Below, piece by piece: positions 1 through 12,491 of a stretch of DNA of 64,000 bases. Numbering within the stretch: position 1 is the stretch's first letter; the number at the start of each line of letters is the position of its first letter. Position numbers and translations under genes: made by a program. This DNA is from Nothopassalora personata (Eukaryota > Ascomycota > Dothideomycetes > Mycosphaerellales > Mycosphaerellaceae): NCBI GenBank assembly GCA_033816765.1, contig CM066287.1, positions 7,068,001 to 7,132,000 on the forward strand, read 5' to 3'. The notes under the pieces were generated by a model, which was not told the DNA's origin, searched no databases, and worked only from the letters and a program-made list of their open reading frames with translations.

Positions 1-1070
1 CCGTCTTAGAGTAACCCTTCTTACCGTAGCTATAGTATTCTACCCTCGACTTCTAGCTAGTTATAGACGAGCTACCGGCGTCTCGCTACTAGCTCGTACC
101 CGAGGCGCCCGGTACTTAACTTCTATTACTTTAGGCAATCGACCCGCTTATTTACGCCTTTAGCTTTACGCTTATAACGCCTATACTACCCCCGGTCGTA
201 CTCTCCGCTACTACCTTAGCGCTTAGTACTTTTAATACGCGAGGCTAGGACTACTAGCTCTTCTCTAGTCGTAGAGATATTATAGTAACTAACGATAGAG
301 GACCGTAAGCGAGGCGTAAGCTTTACTAGTAGGTACCGTATACGTTACGCTTCCGAGTAGTTACCTAACTAGTTCTCTATAATATCTAGCTTAGTCGTAA
401 ACTATCGTACTATCTAGTTATCCTTCTATTTTATAACCTCCTACTCTAATATAACGTTAAGTACGCAATTTATAGGATCGCTGTATACGTTTCGATAGAA
501 CTTCTTAAGGTCCTAGTATATATACCTTACGAGGTTAAAGACGCTATAGTTAGTATACTATCGCTTACTTCCCTCTCCGCTAAGGTATATAGCCCTATAT
601 AGGAACTTTAATTCATCTATCGTATATATAGTACCTAAGAGGGCGAAGATAAGTAAGAGCTCCCTAAGGAATACCCTTACCTTCCTTATTAAGTCGCCTC
701 TAAAAGGCGTCGGCTCTTTTAGACGCGGTCGAGTCGTATACGCTACGGCTACGCCTCGTACTAGAATATTATTATTAGTAGCTATAGAGATAGAGGTAGG
801 GGTAGTAGTAGGGAGGTAATCTTCTATCTTCCCTCCTATATACTCTAGAGGCGGTACGCTTATAGCGCGTAAGATCTCTAACCGCTCAATCTCCCGCTAT
901 ATCTCCTACTCTTTAATCTTAGCCCTTAAGGCTTCTCTTCTTATAAGTAAGGCTATATAACGCGCCTACTACTCTACTCTAGGACTCAGGGGGGGCGTAG
1001 GTAACTTACTATTACACGTATCGCAATCGGGCTCTATAGTATATATAGAATATAATAAGGGGAAGCTTTA
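1..1070 (-). pseudogene. RIP-degraded DNA, possible Gypsy gag remnant
   Basis: This stretch is saturated with TA and has almost no CA or TG (three in the first 600 bases by hand count), so any gene is destroyed. On the minus strand between roughly 1040 and 400 a broken frame reads like a Ty3/Gypsy capsid: a stretch resembling 'LLLIFALLGTIYTIDELK' is followed by an 'AIYLSG'-like segment and a lysine/tyrosine-rich helix, the usual order of a retrotransposon gag core. The stops are TAA/TAG, as RIP would produce from CAA, CAG or TGG. The family call is weak. The first 350 bases show nothing I recognise. Confidence 0.3.
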
Positions 1071-1074
1071 GAAC

Positions 1075-1266
1075 TATAAGGACTATAAGGGGATGTTATA
1101 ATATATAGTACGCCTATAATCTTCTAATCGTAGATAAACTAGAGCTTACCTTCTTCTATAGACGCTATACACGTTACTCAGTATACGTATATACGTTACG
1201 TACGGCTTACTAAGCCGGGTATAGCCGTATATAATATATAAGAGTTAGCTATAGGCTACCCTTATA
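1075..1266 (-). repeat. ~192-bp solo-LTR-like repeat, copy 1
   Basis: Reverse-complement copy of a dispersed repeat also found at 19522-19713 and about 33616-33812. The core between TATAAGG and GGCTACCC is alignable by eye in all three, with differences mostly C/T or G/A. The 19522 copy has a clear 5-bp target duplication, which defines the unit. No matching duplication is visible here, so the ends are set by alignment. Confidence 0.65.
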
Positions 1267-1984
1267 GGTATCCTCTTTAGGTATACCCTTAAGGTACTAG
1301 TTAATCCCGAGCTACTAGAGCTATAGTACGGTAGTCGATTAATACTCTAAGAAGTCGGGTACGAGGGACTCTATCTACGTAGTAGCTATAAATAGCTAGT
1401 ATGTAGTAGTACTCTACTATAAAAAGAACGAGTCGTCCTAGCTAGGCGTTGAGGTTTCGTAAATGACCTCGGTCGTACTATACTCTACTCTACTTTAGTA
1501 TACCGTTTCTACTAGGCGTATCGAAGAGCTACTATACTATAGGGATATACCTCTATAGAGCGTTTAGTATATCCTTCGTATAACGCCTCTTATTGCTACC
1601 CCGACCCTAGGGATTCTTCTAAATATACGTACGCTTATAGTACTCTTATATCTTAACGCGGGTCTATAATATAGTAACGTATTACTTACTACTACGGAGC
1701 GTACTCGTACATTTTGACGTAGAGAATACCTTAAAACCAATTAGTCGATAGTCCTTTAGCTAAGGCTATTAGATATTATCTAGGGTCTACGTAAGGTTTA
1801 TAATCGAGTATATATTAGTAGTAATAGCTACCCTAGATTTAATGTCGAGGTCGGAATACTACAAATTAAGGTATAGCCGTATAAGATACGGCAGTATAGT
1901 AAATCTATAGCGCTTATATTAAATAATACGCTACGCTAGGTAGTACTTAAACGTTATAAGCGAGTCTATCGTAGTACTTATAGT
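1267..1984. other. RIP-degraded spacer, nothing recognised
   Basis: TA-rich, CA/TG-depleted DNA with stops in all frames. I could not match it to a transposon domain on either strand. Confidence 0.5.
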
Positions 1985-2440
1985 ATAGAGCCGTACCTAT
2001 ATATATGAACTAAGTTTCTACATTAGATAATCTATTAGAGTACGTATTAAGAAAATAAGCGCTAGGGTCCCGGTTACGTTTTTACTTAAGCTAAAGCAAC
2101 GGCAACGTGTTTTTTACTTAAGATAAAGCGACTACAACGTATTTTTTACTTAAAATAAGGAGACCGTAACGTGTTTTTTACCTAGGTAGTACTCGACTAT
2201 CGTAAGTAAGTCTATCGTAGCGGTAACAATATAGGGCCGTACCTATATATATAAACTAAGTTTCTATATTAGGTAATCTATTAGAGTACGCGTTAAGAAA
2301 ATAAGCGCTAGGATTACGGTCGCGTTTTTACTTAACCTAAAGTAACAGCGACGTAATTTTTGCTTAAGATAAAGTAACTACGACGTATTTCGTAGTTAAA
2401 ATAAAGAGACCGCGACGTATTTTTTACCTAGGTAGTACTT
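1985..2440. repeat. Direct duplication, period ~246 bp, with inner ~37-bp repeats
   Basis: The block starting near 1991 (CCGTACCTATATATATGAAC) recurs from 2237 with scattered transitions. Inside each copy a unit of about 37 bp built around TTTTTACTTAAGATAAAG is repeated three times (about 2080-2180 and 2325-2425). Such a structure could be part of an LTR or subtelomeric minisatellite. The copies differ mainly at C/T and G/A positions, so duplication preceded at least some of the RIP. Confidence 0.7.
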
Positions 2441-3690
2441 AACGAGTATAGTATACATCTACTATAGAGATACTACTCTAAAAATATACTCTAACTTAGA
2501 TAACTCTTAGAACGTATATAGTTAGACTATTCTAAGTTATATAGTATATAGTAATAGATTACGAGGTACGATAGGTAACGCTATATATAGTATACGACGG
2601 TATATATAAGCGATATTCTACGTTAAAGGCTATAATAGATAATCCTTATTCTAACCCGGTATAGAATAAACGATACTATATAGGATAGGTAATAGTACGG
2701 TAATACTAATAGCGATAGGTATATAATAGATAATCTATATAGCGATACGATACATACTAAACGACGCTATATTAGGTAAGGCGATAGTATAGCGACGCTT
2801 ATTACGAGGGATAGCGCTTAAGACGGTAGCCCGACTATTAATTAATACAGCTCTCGAGAACGAGACCGAAATTCGAGAGAAGGAGTCTTATTTTAATAGT
2901 TACGGTTTATTATATTACCTTAGGTATAGAGAGTAACTAACTTACCGACCTATCGGTCGTTTAAGATTACGACTAAGAGCTATTTCTTAGCTTACTACGC
3001 TATACGACCCCGCCGTACGAACGTAGAATTTAAGAGAGAGAGAGAGAGAGGTAGTATCTCGAATAGCCCGTCCCTCTACAGAAAGACTTTAACCGCCTTC
3101 TTTGTACGTAGGTATAAGGATATTAGTTCCTCGTAGGCTCGTAGCGAGTATACCCGCTTCGAACGGTCGTCGTTATCTAAAGAAAGAGTCCGCCGCGTTC
3201 TCTCTTCTTTTAAGCGGTTTCGAGGTCTTTATTAATAGATATCCGGGTACGTCTAATCTTCTCCTCCCTTCTATTCTCTCCTTCTTTATATCGTGTTTCT
3301 AAGGTCGTAATTATCCCGTTATAGGCTTTAAAATAGTCGTCGCTTTTTAAGAGTTATCTATATTTTAAGCGGGAGTTTTTAAGACGGAGAGTCTTAGTTT
3401 CTCTTTGTTATAACGAAGGTACTTACGTTATCCGCCGCGTAAAGGCGCTCTCCGTAGGACGATTAACTACTTATAACGGCTAATAGTAAATACGACGGAA
3501 AATAAAGTTCGTAGAAGTAGTCCCGCTCTATTTAAAAGCTAATAATTTAAGCTAATAACTAGACCCTCTAGTATATATTAAGGATTATATACGGCTAGAA
3601 TTTATATAGGGTTCTAATAACCTAAGGTCGGGTTATTAGATTCCAGTATTAACCTTAATACCCTATCTTACGCAGATTTACGCGAGGATT
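2441..3690. other. RIP-degraded spacer with an (AG)n tract
   Basis: No coding remnant recognised. A pure (AG) dinucleotide run occupies about 3032-3049. A 66-codon open frame at 3102-3302 has no recognisable features and is probably chance. Confidence 0.5.
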
Positions 3691-4975
3691 CTAAATCCGG
3701 TCTCCCTTTTACAATCCGGCTACCGGTTAGTAAGATATTATAGTACTACGGCATAGTACTTTTTATATTTATAAGACTATACTCTTATTATAAGCGCGGA
3801 TAATAACTATAGATTGAACTTACCTTAGGATATTATTCTAGGACCGTTTAGGAAATTAGTTAGGAAAATTAGACCTAAAGTTAACTACCCCTACTATTAC
3901 TTACGCCTAGGATTATAATCTAGTACACTAGGATAGTAATTGTTACGTTTATAAGACTGTATACTTATTATAAGGGATAATAATAATAATTAAACGTACT
4001 AGGACCGTAGGGCATTATTAGATTAGATTAGGCGGTAACGATAATAACGAGGGTTACGAGTATAGAAATTTTAGAGACTATAGTCTAATACTATAGGATA
4101 GTACTTATTACGTTTCTAGGACTATATACTTATTATAAGGGCGGTTAATAACTAGAGAACGACCTAATGCTATTTAGTAATAATAGTATATTAAGACTTC
4201 TACGCGTACCGGTACTTAGACGTATAACTTTAAGTATACGTAGTTCTAGACGATAAACATACGTATAAGAAAAACCGTAGGATATTTACCCGTTTTTAGG
4301 CTATAATATAACTAGAGAAAGACCTAATACTATCTCGCCTTATCTATCCGGATTAGGCGGGGACAATAAGAACGAGGGTTATAAATATATAGATCGTAGG
4401 GACTATAATCTAGTACCCTAGAATAGTAATTACTTCGTCTAGAAGACTATATACTTATTATACGGGCGAATAATAATAATTAAACCTACTAGGACCGTAA
4501 GGCTTTATAGGACGGGATTAGGCGGTAACAACAGCGACGAGGGTTACGAGTATATAAATTGTAGGGACTATACTCTACTACTATAGGATAGTACTTATTG
4601 TATTTATAAGACTATATACATACTATAAGGGCGGATAATAACTATAGGTCGACCTAATACTATTCGGTAATAACGGTATATTAATACTTCTATACGTACC
4701 TTAGACATGTAATCTTTTAGTATACGTAGCTTTTAGTAATAGAAATATATATAAGAAAAATGATAGGAGATTTACCCGCTTTTAGGGTATTATATAACTA
4801 GAGAATAACCTAATACTATTTAGCTTTTATCTATCTGGATTAAGTGGTAACAATAGCGACTAAGAATATAACTATAAAGGTTACGTATATAGCTATCTAG
4901 TACTATAGGATAATATCTATTACGATAGTAGGACTATATACCTATTATAAGACTGGAAAATAATTATTAATAGAA
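3690..4975. repeat. Degenerate higher-order tandem repeat
   Basis: A motif like TTAGGCGGTAACGATAATAA starts near 4025, 4347, 4518 and 4846, giving alternating spacings of about 322 and 171 bases, so a higher-order unit of roughly 495 bp. A second recurrent motif, GGATAGTACTTATTACGTTT, and the run TATACTTATTATAAGGG occur several times in step from about 3770 on. All copies are RIP-diverged. No coding content seen. Confidence 0.65.
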
Positions 4976-5925
4976 ACCAATCTATATATTCCGTATAATA
5001 TTACTAAGTATTATATATCTATACCTTACCTATACCCTTTTATTATTATTACGGGTATCCTAGGCCGTATATATACCTATTATATAATAATATAGAGGTG
5101 TATAATAAAAAGAATTTATAGTGTAGAAACTATAGTATTATAGTTAGAAAGTAGGATAAATCCAAGACATCTTATTAGTTAAAGAAAGTATACCGTAAAT
5201 TTTAGTAACCTAAACTTAGGTGTAGTTAAGACGCGTAATAGCTTTCGCGAGGCTACGTTTCTCCAAGATTATGGTATAGATCGACGCTTAGTATTATATA
5301 AGTATATACTCCGTTACTAGATATAATCTATTAGTAGTATAAGGCTCCTAAATTTAGAGTCGTACGTATAGGACTAAGGGTATTACTACGGCGTCTTTAT
5401 AGTCTACGTACGACTTACTAACGATATAGTAGTAGAAAGCGTAAGTAACGCTATCTACTATATAGCGCCTAAAGGTAGGCTATTAGTAATCCTAGGTAGG
5501 CCCTAGTAGTATCGTAATTAGATTATAAAGGCCAATAAGAATAACTAGTAGTAAAGTAGCGTAATATACGTAAATTCCTTAAGGATACTAATAGCTTAAA
5601 GTAGGTATATATAATAAGTTCTTAGTATATTACTATAATAGTAACTAAAATACAAGGCCCGTTATAGCCTAAAGAGTTTATAGACTTCTAAGATATATAA
5701 CTCCAACGTAAAAGTCTCTAGCTTTACTAAGTATAGCTAACTTTTAAGAAATAATAACCTAACGTATTCTTACTAGTATATTACGACATATAATAATCTA
5801 TAGATAACTATGCTTTTAGGAATTGTAGATATATATATTAATAATAGATTATGCGAGTTTAGGGTGTTTCTATCTAGTTAGTATTTCGTATGCTAGCCCT
5901 CTATAGTAATTACTACTTGTACCCT
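4976..5925. other. RIP-degraded spacer, nothing recognised
   Basis: TA-rich, CA/TG-poor DNA between the tandem repeat and the Tc1/mariner remnant. It may hold the end of that transposon, but I could not identify terminal inverted repeats. Confidence 0.45.
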
Positions 5926-5929
5926 ATTT

Positions 5930-6950
5930 AGTATACTCTCTAATATCGCACGTACCCTATATATAGGAATACGTGCCTATACGATAGGTAGTATCCTCTT
6001 AAGTTCCCGACGTTACTACTCTACGCCTTAGATGTCGTTAAAGCGTAGGTTAATAACATATACGTACTCCTTAAGTAAGAACTATAGGTACTCGATTTAG
6101 TTAAGATCGGAGCTATATAGCGGCTAATCTATAAGTACGTTTATACCGTGTTATTTAAACTAATGTAACACCTTTTAAGCCTTATGTATTAGGGCATTAT
6201 CTTATATAAATATAAGCCTATTTATATCGTTGTCCGAGTAGATTAGAAGTAGTCCTTCGTTAAGAACTTTAAGGTAGGATACCGTAGAGTAGCCCTTCCT
6301 TAGAGAGTCCGGATTACGCCTTATTACTACTAATTTAGTACGTTTACCTTTACCGTAGATACCGGCCTATACTATTACTCATACGCCCTTACCTTTATTA
6401 TATGTTTAGATTATCTTACGGTCCTACTTCTAGTAGGGTACACAAAAGCACGTGTAGTTGCGTTTCTTACCTATTCCTCGCTCTACGGAGCACTTATCTA
6501 AAAAGAGGATATTATACTACTCTTAAATAGTAAGATGCTCCTATTTTAACGCGAAGGTAAGCCGGAGCCTTACGTATTTAGGTGTAAGTACTATTCTCTT
6601 TGCTACTTTCTATTTCTTAATATTATAGATATTAAGAAGTCGTAGTATCGTATCGCGCTTAACTTCTAGATAGAGGTTACAAATAAGCTTAGTATAAGAC
6701 TACTTTAGATTATTTCGTACCGCGTTAACGATACGCCGTATCTTACGACGTAACTATATCTTCTTAGGGCGGCTACTACGGTATACTAAGGTCATAGTAC
6801 CTATCTAAGTAATGTTCTTAATTACGGTCTAGATAGTAGATTTAAGGATTTTCTCCTACTTTAAGATCTCGGTTAGTACATTACTATAACGCTATACCCT
6901 ATATACCTAGGATCTTAACAAAGGACTAAACTCGTGTCTAGCTACCCCAT
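5930..6950 (-). pseudogene. RIP-killed Tc1/mariner (DDE_3) transposase
   Basis: Read on the minus strand, a broken frame contains the Tc1/mariner catalytic landmark: DNA-[LP]-IHKA near 6200, then about 30 residues on the motif YSSDLN-IEYL, the degraded form of the YSPDLNPIEHLW block that carries the third catalytic acid of DDE_3 transposases. Upstream there are VERGIGKKRNYTCFC-like and GKGKRTKLVVI-like segments in the expected order, running from about 6950 towards 5930. Stops are TAA/TAG consistent with RIP. Frame and spacing favour Tc1/mariner over pogo. No terminal inverted repeats were found, and the element no longer codes for an enzyme. Confidence 0.7.
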
Positions 6951-7129
6951 TTACTAATGTAGGCGCAAATAGAGTACGTAGTGTTACTATATTATAGTGT
7001 TAAAGAAGAAAGGTAGAGAAACGCATAAACGCGTCGCGTAAAAAATAACGTAGCGGGCCGGAGACTTTAGCGCAAGTACTATATATATACCTAATAAGTA
7101 GACGAAGCGTAAGCTACTAGACGGGGGAT

Positions 7130-8425
7130 AGTATACGATTAATCTCGTAGAAAGATAGAACCCTCCCTTTAAGCTACTATACTACTAGTTTTGAGCTAAA
7201 CTAGAGACCCTAAAAGAATACCTTAAGTAAGTAAGAGAGAAGGGGTAGATTAAGCAATCTATAAGTAAGGGGGGTACGCCTATCCTATTCGTACTAAAGA
7301 AGAATAGTACTCTTAGGCTATATATAGATTATAGAGGTCTAAAAAGATTATATTAAAGAACCGAAATCTACTACCCCTAATTAGCGAGATATTAGATAGG
7401 CTATAGGGTACGAGGCTCTTTACTACGATCGACCTATAGAATGCCTACTACCGTATTCCTATTAAGCGAGGAGACGAGTAGAAGACTACGTTTTATACGT
7501 AATGGGGTTACTATAAGTACTTAGTAATACCTTTTAGATTAACTAACGTACTAGCTACCTTTTCGAGGCATATAAATAAGGCCCTTACTAGGTTAGTAGA
7601 TAATATATACGTAGTCTACCTAGATAATATTCTTATCTATAGCGTAATACGTAAGGAGTACGTACGAGCCCTACGCGCAGTACTTAAGAGGCTACGGAAG
7701 TTTACCGTCTTTACGAATCTAAAGAAGTATAGCTTTTTCTAGAAGAGTACTAAGTTCCTAGGGTTTATCGTAAGCGTCGTAGGCATATTAATAGATATGA
7801 GTAGGGTAGCCGTTTTCGAGGAATAGCCCACACCTACGAGTTTCTATAAGGTTTAGTTCTTCCTAGGATTCTATAACTTCTATAGGCGTTTTATTAAAGG
7901 GTACTTAAGGATCGTAAAGCTACTAATAGACCTACTAAAGGGATATAAGAATAGTAAGAAATAAGGGCCTCTTATATAGTAGTCCGCTTACGAGGAGTAA
8001 GCATTCTAACGGCTAAAAGCTAGTTTTCTAGGAGTACCTATCCTTAGGTACTTTAATCCTACGCTATGTTACGTACGCGGGTGAAAACGGACGCCTTAGT
8101 TTTTATAATTACGGGTATTATCTCTTAGCTATTTAGTACTAAGTAGTACCTAATCGCCTTCTATTCTCGTAAGATAATACCTACTAGTTATAACTATAAA
8201 ACCTATAACTAGGGGCTACTAGTAGTACTAGAGGTATTAGAGTATTAGTAACCGTACCTTAAAGGAGTATCGTACATAGTTTAGGTACTAGTCGACTATA
8301 TAAATCTATAGGGTTTTATAATAGTAAAGTAGCTAAATAGAAGGTAAGCTCGATAGGCTACGTTCCTATAATCGTTTAACTTTATAGTAGAGTATAGGCC
8401 GGGAAAGAGTAACCTAGCTAATACG
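7130..8425 (+). pseudogene. Gypsy B reverse transcriptase-RNase H remnant, copy 1
   Basis: Plus-strand frames give the Ty3 polymerase order: a GGTPILFV-KK segment with L(Y)IDYRGL near 7265-7350, NAYYRI(P)IK-GDEWKT near 7440-7490, and YVVYLDNILIYS near 7605-7645. The catalytic YLDD is now YLDN, a G-to-A change. RNase H follows to about 8420 (KTDA, then VLDYKNLEYF-like and VEYRPGKSN segments). The same sequence recurs at 22773-23360. The copy is cut at 8425 by Gypsy A-prime, whose LTR starts at 8426. Sequence matching the B integrase C-terminus resumes at 15117, with roughly 1 kb of integrase missing. Confidence 0.75.
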
Positions 8426-8849
8426 TGTTACGGTTTAGATAAAACTATAAAGGTAGATATAGCTATTAGGTAAATAGAATTACGTATACCGTACGGGATT
8501 ACTTTCTTACTAGCAACTTAGTAATTCGGGATTACTTACTTACTAGCGACTTAATAATTTAAGATTACTTACTTACTAGTAACTTAATAATTCAAGATTA
8601 CTCGCTTACTAGTAACTAGGTAACTTAATAGGTTATAGACTAAGAGTTTCTTTTATATTTAGAGACTCTAAAAAACCCTTATAGTTCTAATATATTTAAC
8701 TTATATTATAACCTTACTAATTAGAATACGACTAGTTCCTTAGTAAATTACCTACCTTACTCTATTATCTACGTACTCTCTAAAAAAGCCTAATCTAAGT
8801 AATGTTACTAGTCTCTTATAGAGGTAGTTATCGAATATGATTTATAACA
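8426..8849 (+). repeat. 5' LTR of Gypsy A-prime with 32-bp tandem repeats
   Basis: The start is set by TGTTACGG, shared with the starts of the A and C LTRs. The end is set by TTTATAACA directly before CTTTAAACGCCC, the same internal start as Gypsy A after its LTR. About 8500-8625 holds four degenerate copies of a ~32-bp unit around GATTACTTACTTACTAGCGA. Confidence 0.6.
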
Positions 8850-11800
8850 CTTTAAACGCCCTTAGGATAATTATATCCTAGATAAGTAATAGAAGGGAAA
8901 CTCCCGCCCCTAATAAGGTAGGAGGTAGCCGCCTAAAGCCTAGGAACCTAGATAAGATAATTACGTCTAACGACGAGAATAATACCGCCTAGCTAACTAA
9001 CTTTAAGGTAGCTAAGCTAGACTTCTATTATATAGATAGAAATAAACTTAACAACTAGCTTAACTAAATAGATATATATATATTATGTTTAACTAAGGAC
9101 TAGATAAACATTAGATTACCTTATTTACTACTACATTTCCTAGGGGAAGGGCTTAGTATTAGCTAAAGCTATACCTTAGGGAATACCTCGATAGTTAAAT
9201 AAAGAAGAATAAACTTAGAATATTTAGAAACTACCTAATCTTATAGAAAGAGCTTAGAAAGCTCTTTAGGACCTCTAATAAACAAAGTACGGTAATTTAG
9301 ATAATCGAAGGAATTACGTAGAAGACGTTAGTAGCTAAATATACTAGTAAGTTTAATAAATACTCGATAATTACGGGGTAGCACGATATGTTACTTATAG
9401 ACACGTTTAAGGAAGGGCTTAAGGATAAAGTTAAGGCTAAGTTAAAGCACTACGGTAGAGATACTAGTACGCTTAACGCCTTAATATAGGTAGCTATCCT
9501 CTTAGATAATTAGTTATATAAGCTAAACTAAGGGAAGTAGTATATAAGGAACTTAGGAAGATCTTTCTAACCTAGTAACGATAGAGGTAGGTGTGGTAGA
9601 ACTAATAATAACGTCCGAGACCTAGATACGATAGATTAGCAAAGGACATTTAATAATACCAAATAAGGGAAACTACTAAGGAAATAGAAAAGGACTAGAC
9701 CTCTAAGCTAAATAAGTTTAAGAGAAACATAAACTAACTATATATACGGTAAACTAGGCTATATAGTAAGGGACTATCGCGGTAAAAATATAGTACGCCG
9801 TAAATAGTTTAATACAATATAACGATAATCTAGTAAATCTAAGAGTAGTATTAGATCTCGAGGAGATACCAACTATACTTAGAGAGTAGGGGAGAGAGTT
9901 AGATAATAAAAGAACAACGCCTCTCCTAGACCCCTTAGAAGGAAGAGGAGGTTACTAAGGTTAGGGAAACCTACTATGATAGTTTAATATAATAGTATAA
10001 AGAGTCAACTACGAGGTTAACGACGATACTTAAAATAGTTATAGAAGCCTTTATTAGTAATTCTGTTACTAAGACTCGTGTTAGGTTTACTACTCCGTAA
10101 ATTAGGAGTAGGGTATTAGCTATAGTAACTGAAAGGAACCCTAGGAGTAATATATAGGTAAGGCGCTACGCTCTAAGAGATAGATATAGATAAGTTCTAC
10201 TTTAACGACGATAGAAGCAATAAGGAATACTAGGACCTAGAATAGAGTAGATCGTAGTTACCGGGACTATGGGAATAAAGTTAAGAAACTACCGGGCTAG
10301 ATACTATTAAGGAAGATTAGGATCCGGACAAATCGAGTAACGAAGGCTCCTCTAAAGGAGAAGAGAGCGATACTAACGATAATAATAAACAATTAACCTT
10401 TACAATTAATATACTTAAGAAGCTATATAATATAATTGTTTACCTATAAAGAAGGTATAAAGAATTCCTACTAAAAATATTAGGATAACTAATGCTACAT
10501 CTAAACAAGTTTAAAAAGACCCTTAATATACTACGAGTAATAGCTTAGACATATCTAATTATAAGTGTTATAGAGAACCTCGTAATAGTAGTTACTAAAC
10601 GACTACCTATAGGAAGTAGAGTAATAGGTACTAGATATCTTATACCGTTAGGGACATTTATATTAAACAAATTACGTAATATAGTATAATACGTATACGT
10701 ACTCTACTTAGAAACGTAAAAGATCTAGGAACGTTACTAAATAGAGGTACGGATATAGAAAGGCTCGTAGAAGGTTTAAGCGGAGTCTTAAAGTATAAAG
10801 TACGACGTTTTATATATAAATAGGAAAAAGGATCGACTCCTTAGGAATAAGCGACTAATAGAGTTAAATAACATAGAGAAGGCTTACGTGTTACTACTAA
10901 TAATAATAGTGTTTTAAACTAAAATTATCGTTAACGGGTATAAGATAGGTACTATAATAGATTCCAGAGTAGACGTAAACGTTATCTCCGAATTATACAT
11001 TTTAAGACATAGGATTACTACCTATAAGAAGAAGAAGGGTTATAAATTAATTGCGGTAGACGGATTATCCTTACCTAGTATAGAGCGCGAGACAATACCG
11101 CTACTATAAGCTATCTAACGCTACTGTAAGGACATTATTTTGTATATTATCAATATAGCTAGCTATAACATTGTACTAGGTATACCTTAGTTAAGAAAGT
11201 ATAATCTAGTAATTAAGTAGAGAGAAGGAGTAGTTACATTCAGGGAATACAATTGTATTATCGACATTTAGCCTACTTAGTAGTAGCGTTTACTAGTAGA
11301 TAAGGTAAAGAAATAGCTAAACGAGATATAGCTTACGCTAACTAGAAGGATAGAAGAACTACCTTCGACCGGATAGATACTAGCGTAGAGCTACCGGGTT
11401 ATAAAGTTACTAGTAGTAATAGAAGTAACGTACTATCGAAGAATACTAACATCTTAGAGTTAAGTATTCCTAAGGAATATCGTAAGTAGTTGCGACTCTT
11501 TAAAGAGGAGAGAGGTAAGGACGCCCTTCCTAAGTACCGCCTATAGGATTATAAGATTAATATTTAGCTAGGAAAAGAGCCTCTATAGGGACCCCTATAT
11601 TAAATATCTAAGAAAGAGCTATAGACTCTACGAGAATAGCTAAAGGAGAAGCTAGCTAAAGGATAGATAAGAAGATCTACCTTAAGTATAGAAACTCTAT
11701 ATATGTTTATTCTAAAAGTAAACGGGAAGTTACGACTCGTATAAGACTATAGGAAGCTAAACGAGATTACGATTAAGAACTGATGCCCGCTACCTAATAT

Positions 11801-11948
11801 TAAAGAAGTATAATATAGATTAACTGTATTAGACTAGTATATAAAGATTAACCTAGGAGACGCCTTCTATACTATATAAATAGTAGAAGGAGAAGAATAG
11901 AAAACCGCTTTTAGAATAAGATATAGACTTTATAAACTCTTAGTTGTG

Positions 11949-12491
11949 TATGAGTTTATAAGCTTTATATAGCTACCTAGCGAAGTGTTCTTAGCTATAA
12001 AGTAAATATAAACTACTATTCTTAGTAGTTACTAGCTTAGTTACAATCCTAAGATAGCAGGATACTAGAACTTTTGTTTATAACGCTATAAATAACTCGA
12101 CTATAGCTGTAATAGGCCAGGGGCGGACAAGCGGCTCCCAATATAATTAAAACATGTTAGTTCCCAACTATATAAAATCTATAATGCTCTAGGCTGTCTA
12201 CAAGTTAAGTTATAGAATTAAATAGAATGTTTGAGCTATAACTTCTTATAAATCTACTTCTAAGAATATCTACGCCTACGTAATAGATTACGTGGCAAAG
12301 AAGGTTCTAGGAGTCTATAATTAAATGTAAATAAGAGTAGAATTAGTCCTCTAGATGAGAAAAGGAACGAAGTAAGTTCTACTACTCTTACTACTATTAT
12401 ACCTACTACTTACTACTTATATACCTCTTATACGTACTATTTACTACGACTATCCTAAGGCTAACTTTCGCTCTACACCTCCCCTCTAATA
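11949..12491 (+). repeat. Solo LTR inserted in Gypsy A-prime RT (5-bp target duplication)
   Basis: The A-prime RT frame is interrupted here. Comparing with uninterrupted Gypsy A near 28640, the 543-bp insert is flanked by TTGTG (11944-11948) and TTATG (12492-12496), a 5-bp target duplication differing by RIP-type transitions. A reverse-complement copy of the insert lies at 18064-18616. It contains no coding domain, as expected of a solo LTR left by recombination. The parent family is unknown. Confidence 0.75.

Noticed and set aside
3102..3302. 66-codon plus-strand ORF in RIP-degraded DNA
   Set aside because: Survives by chance in TA-rich sequence; no recognisable protein features.
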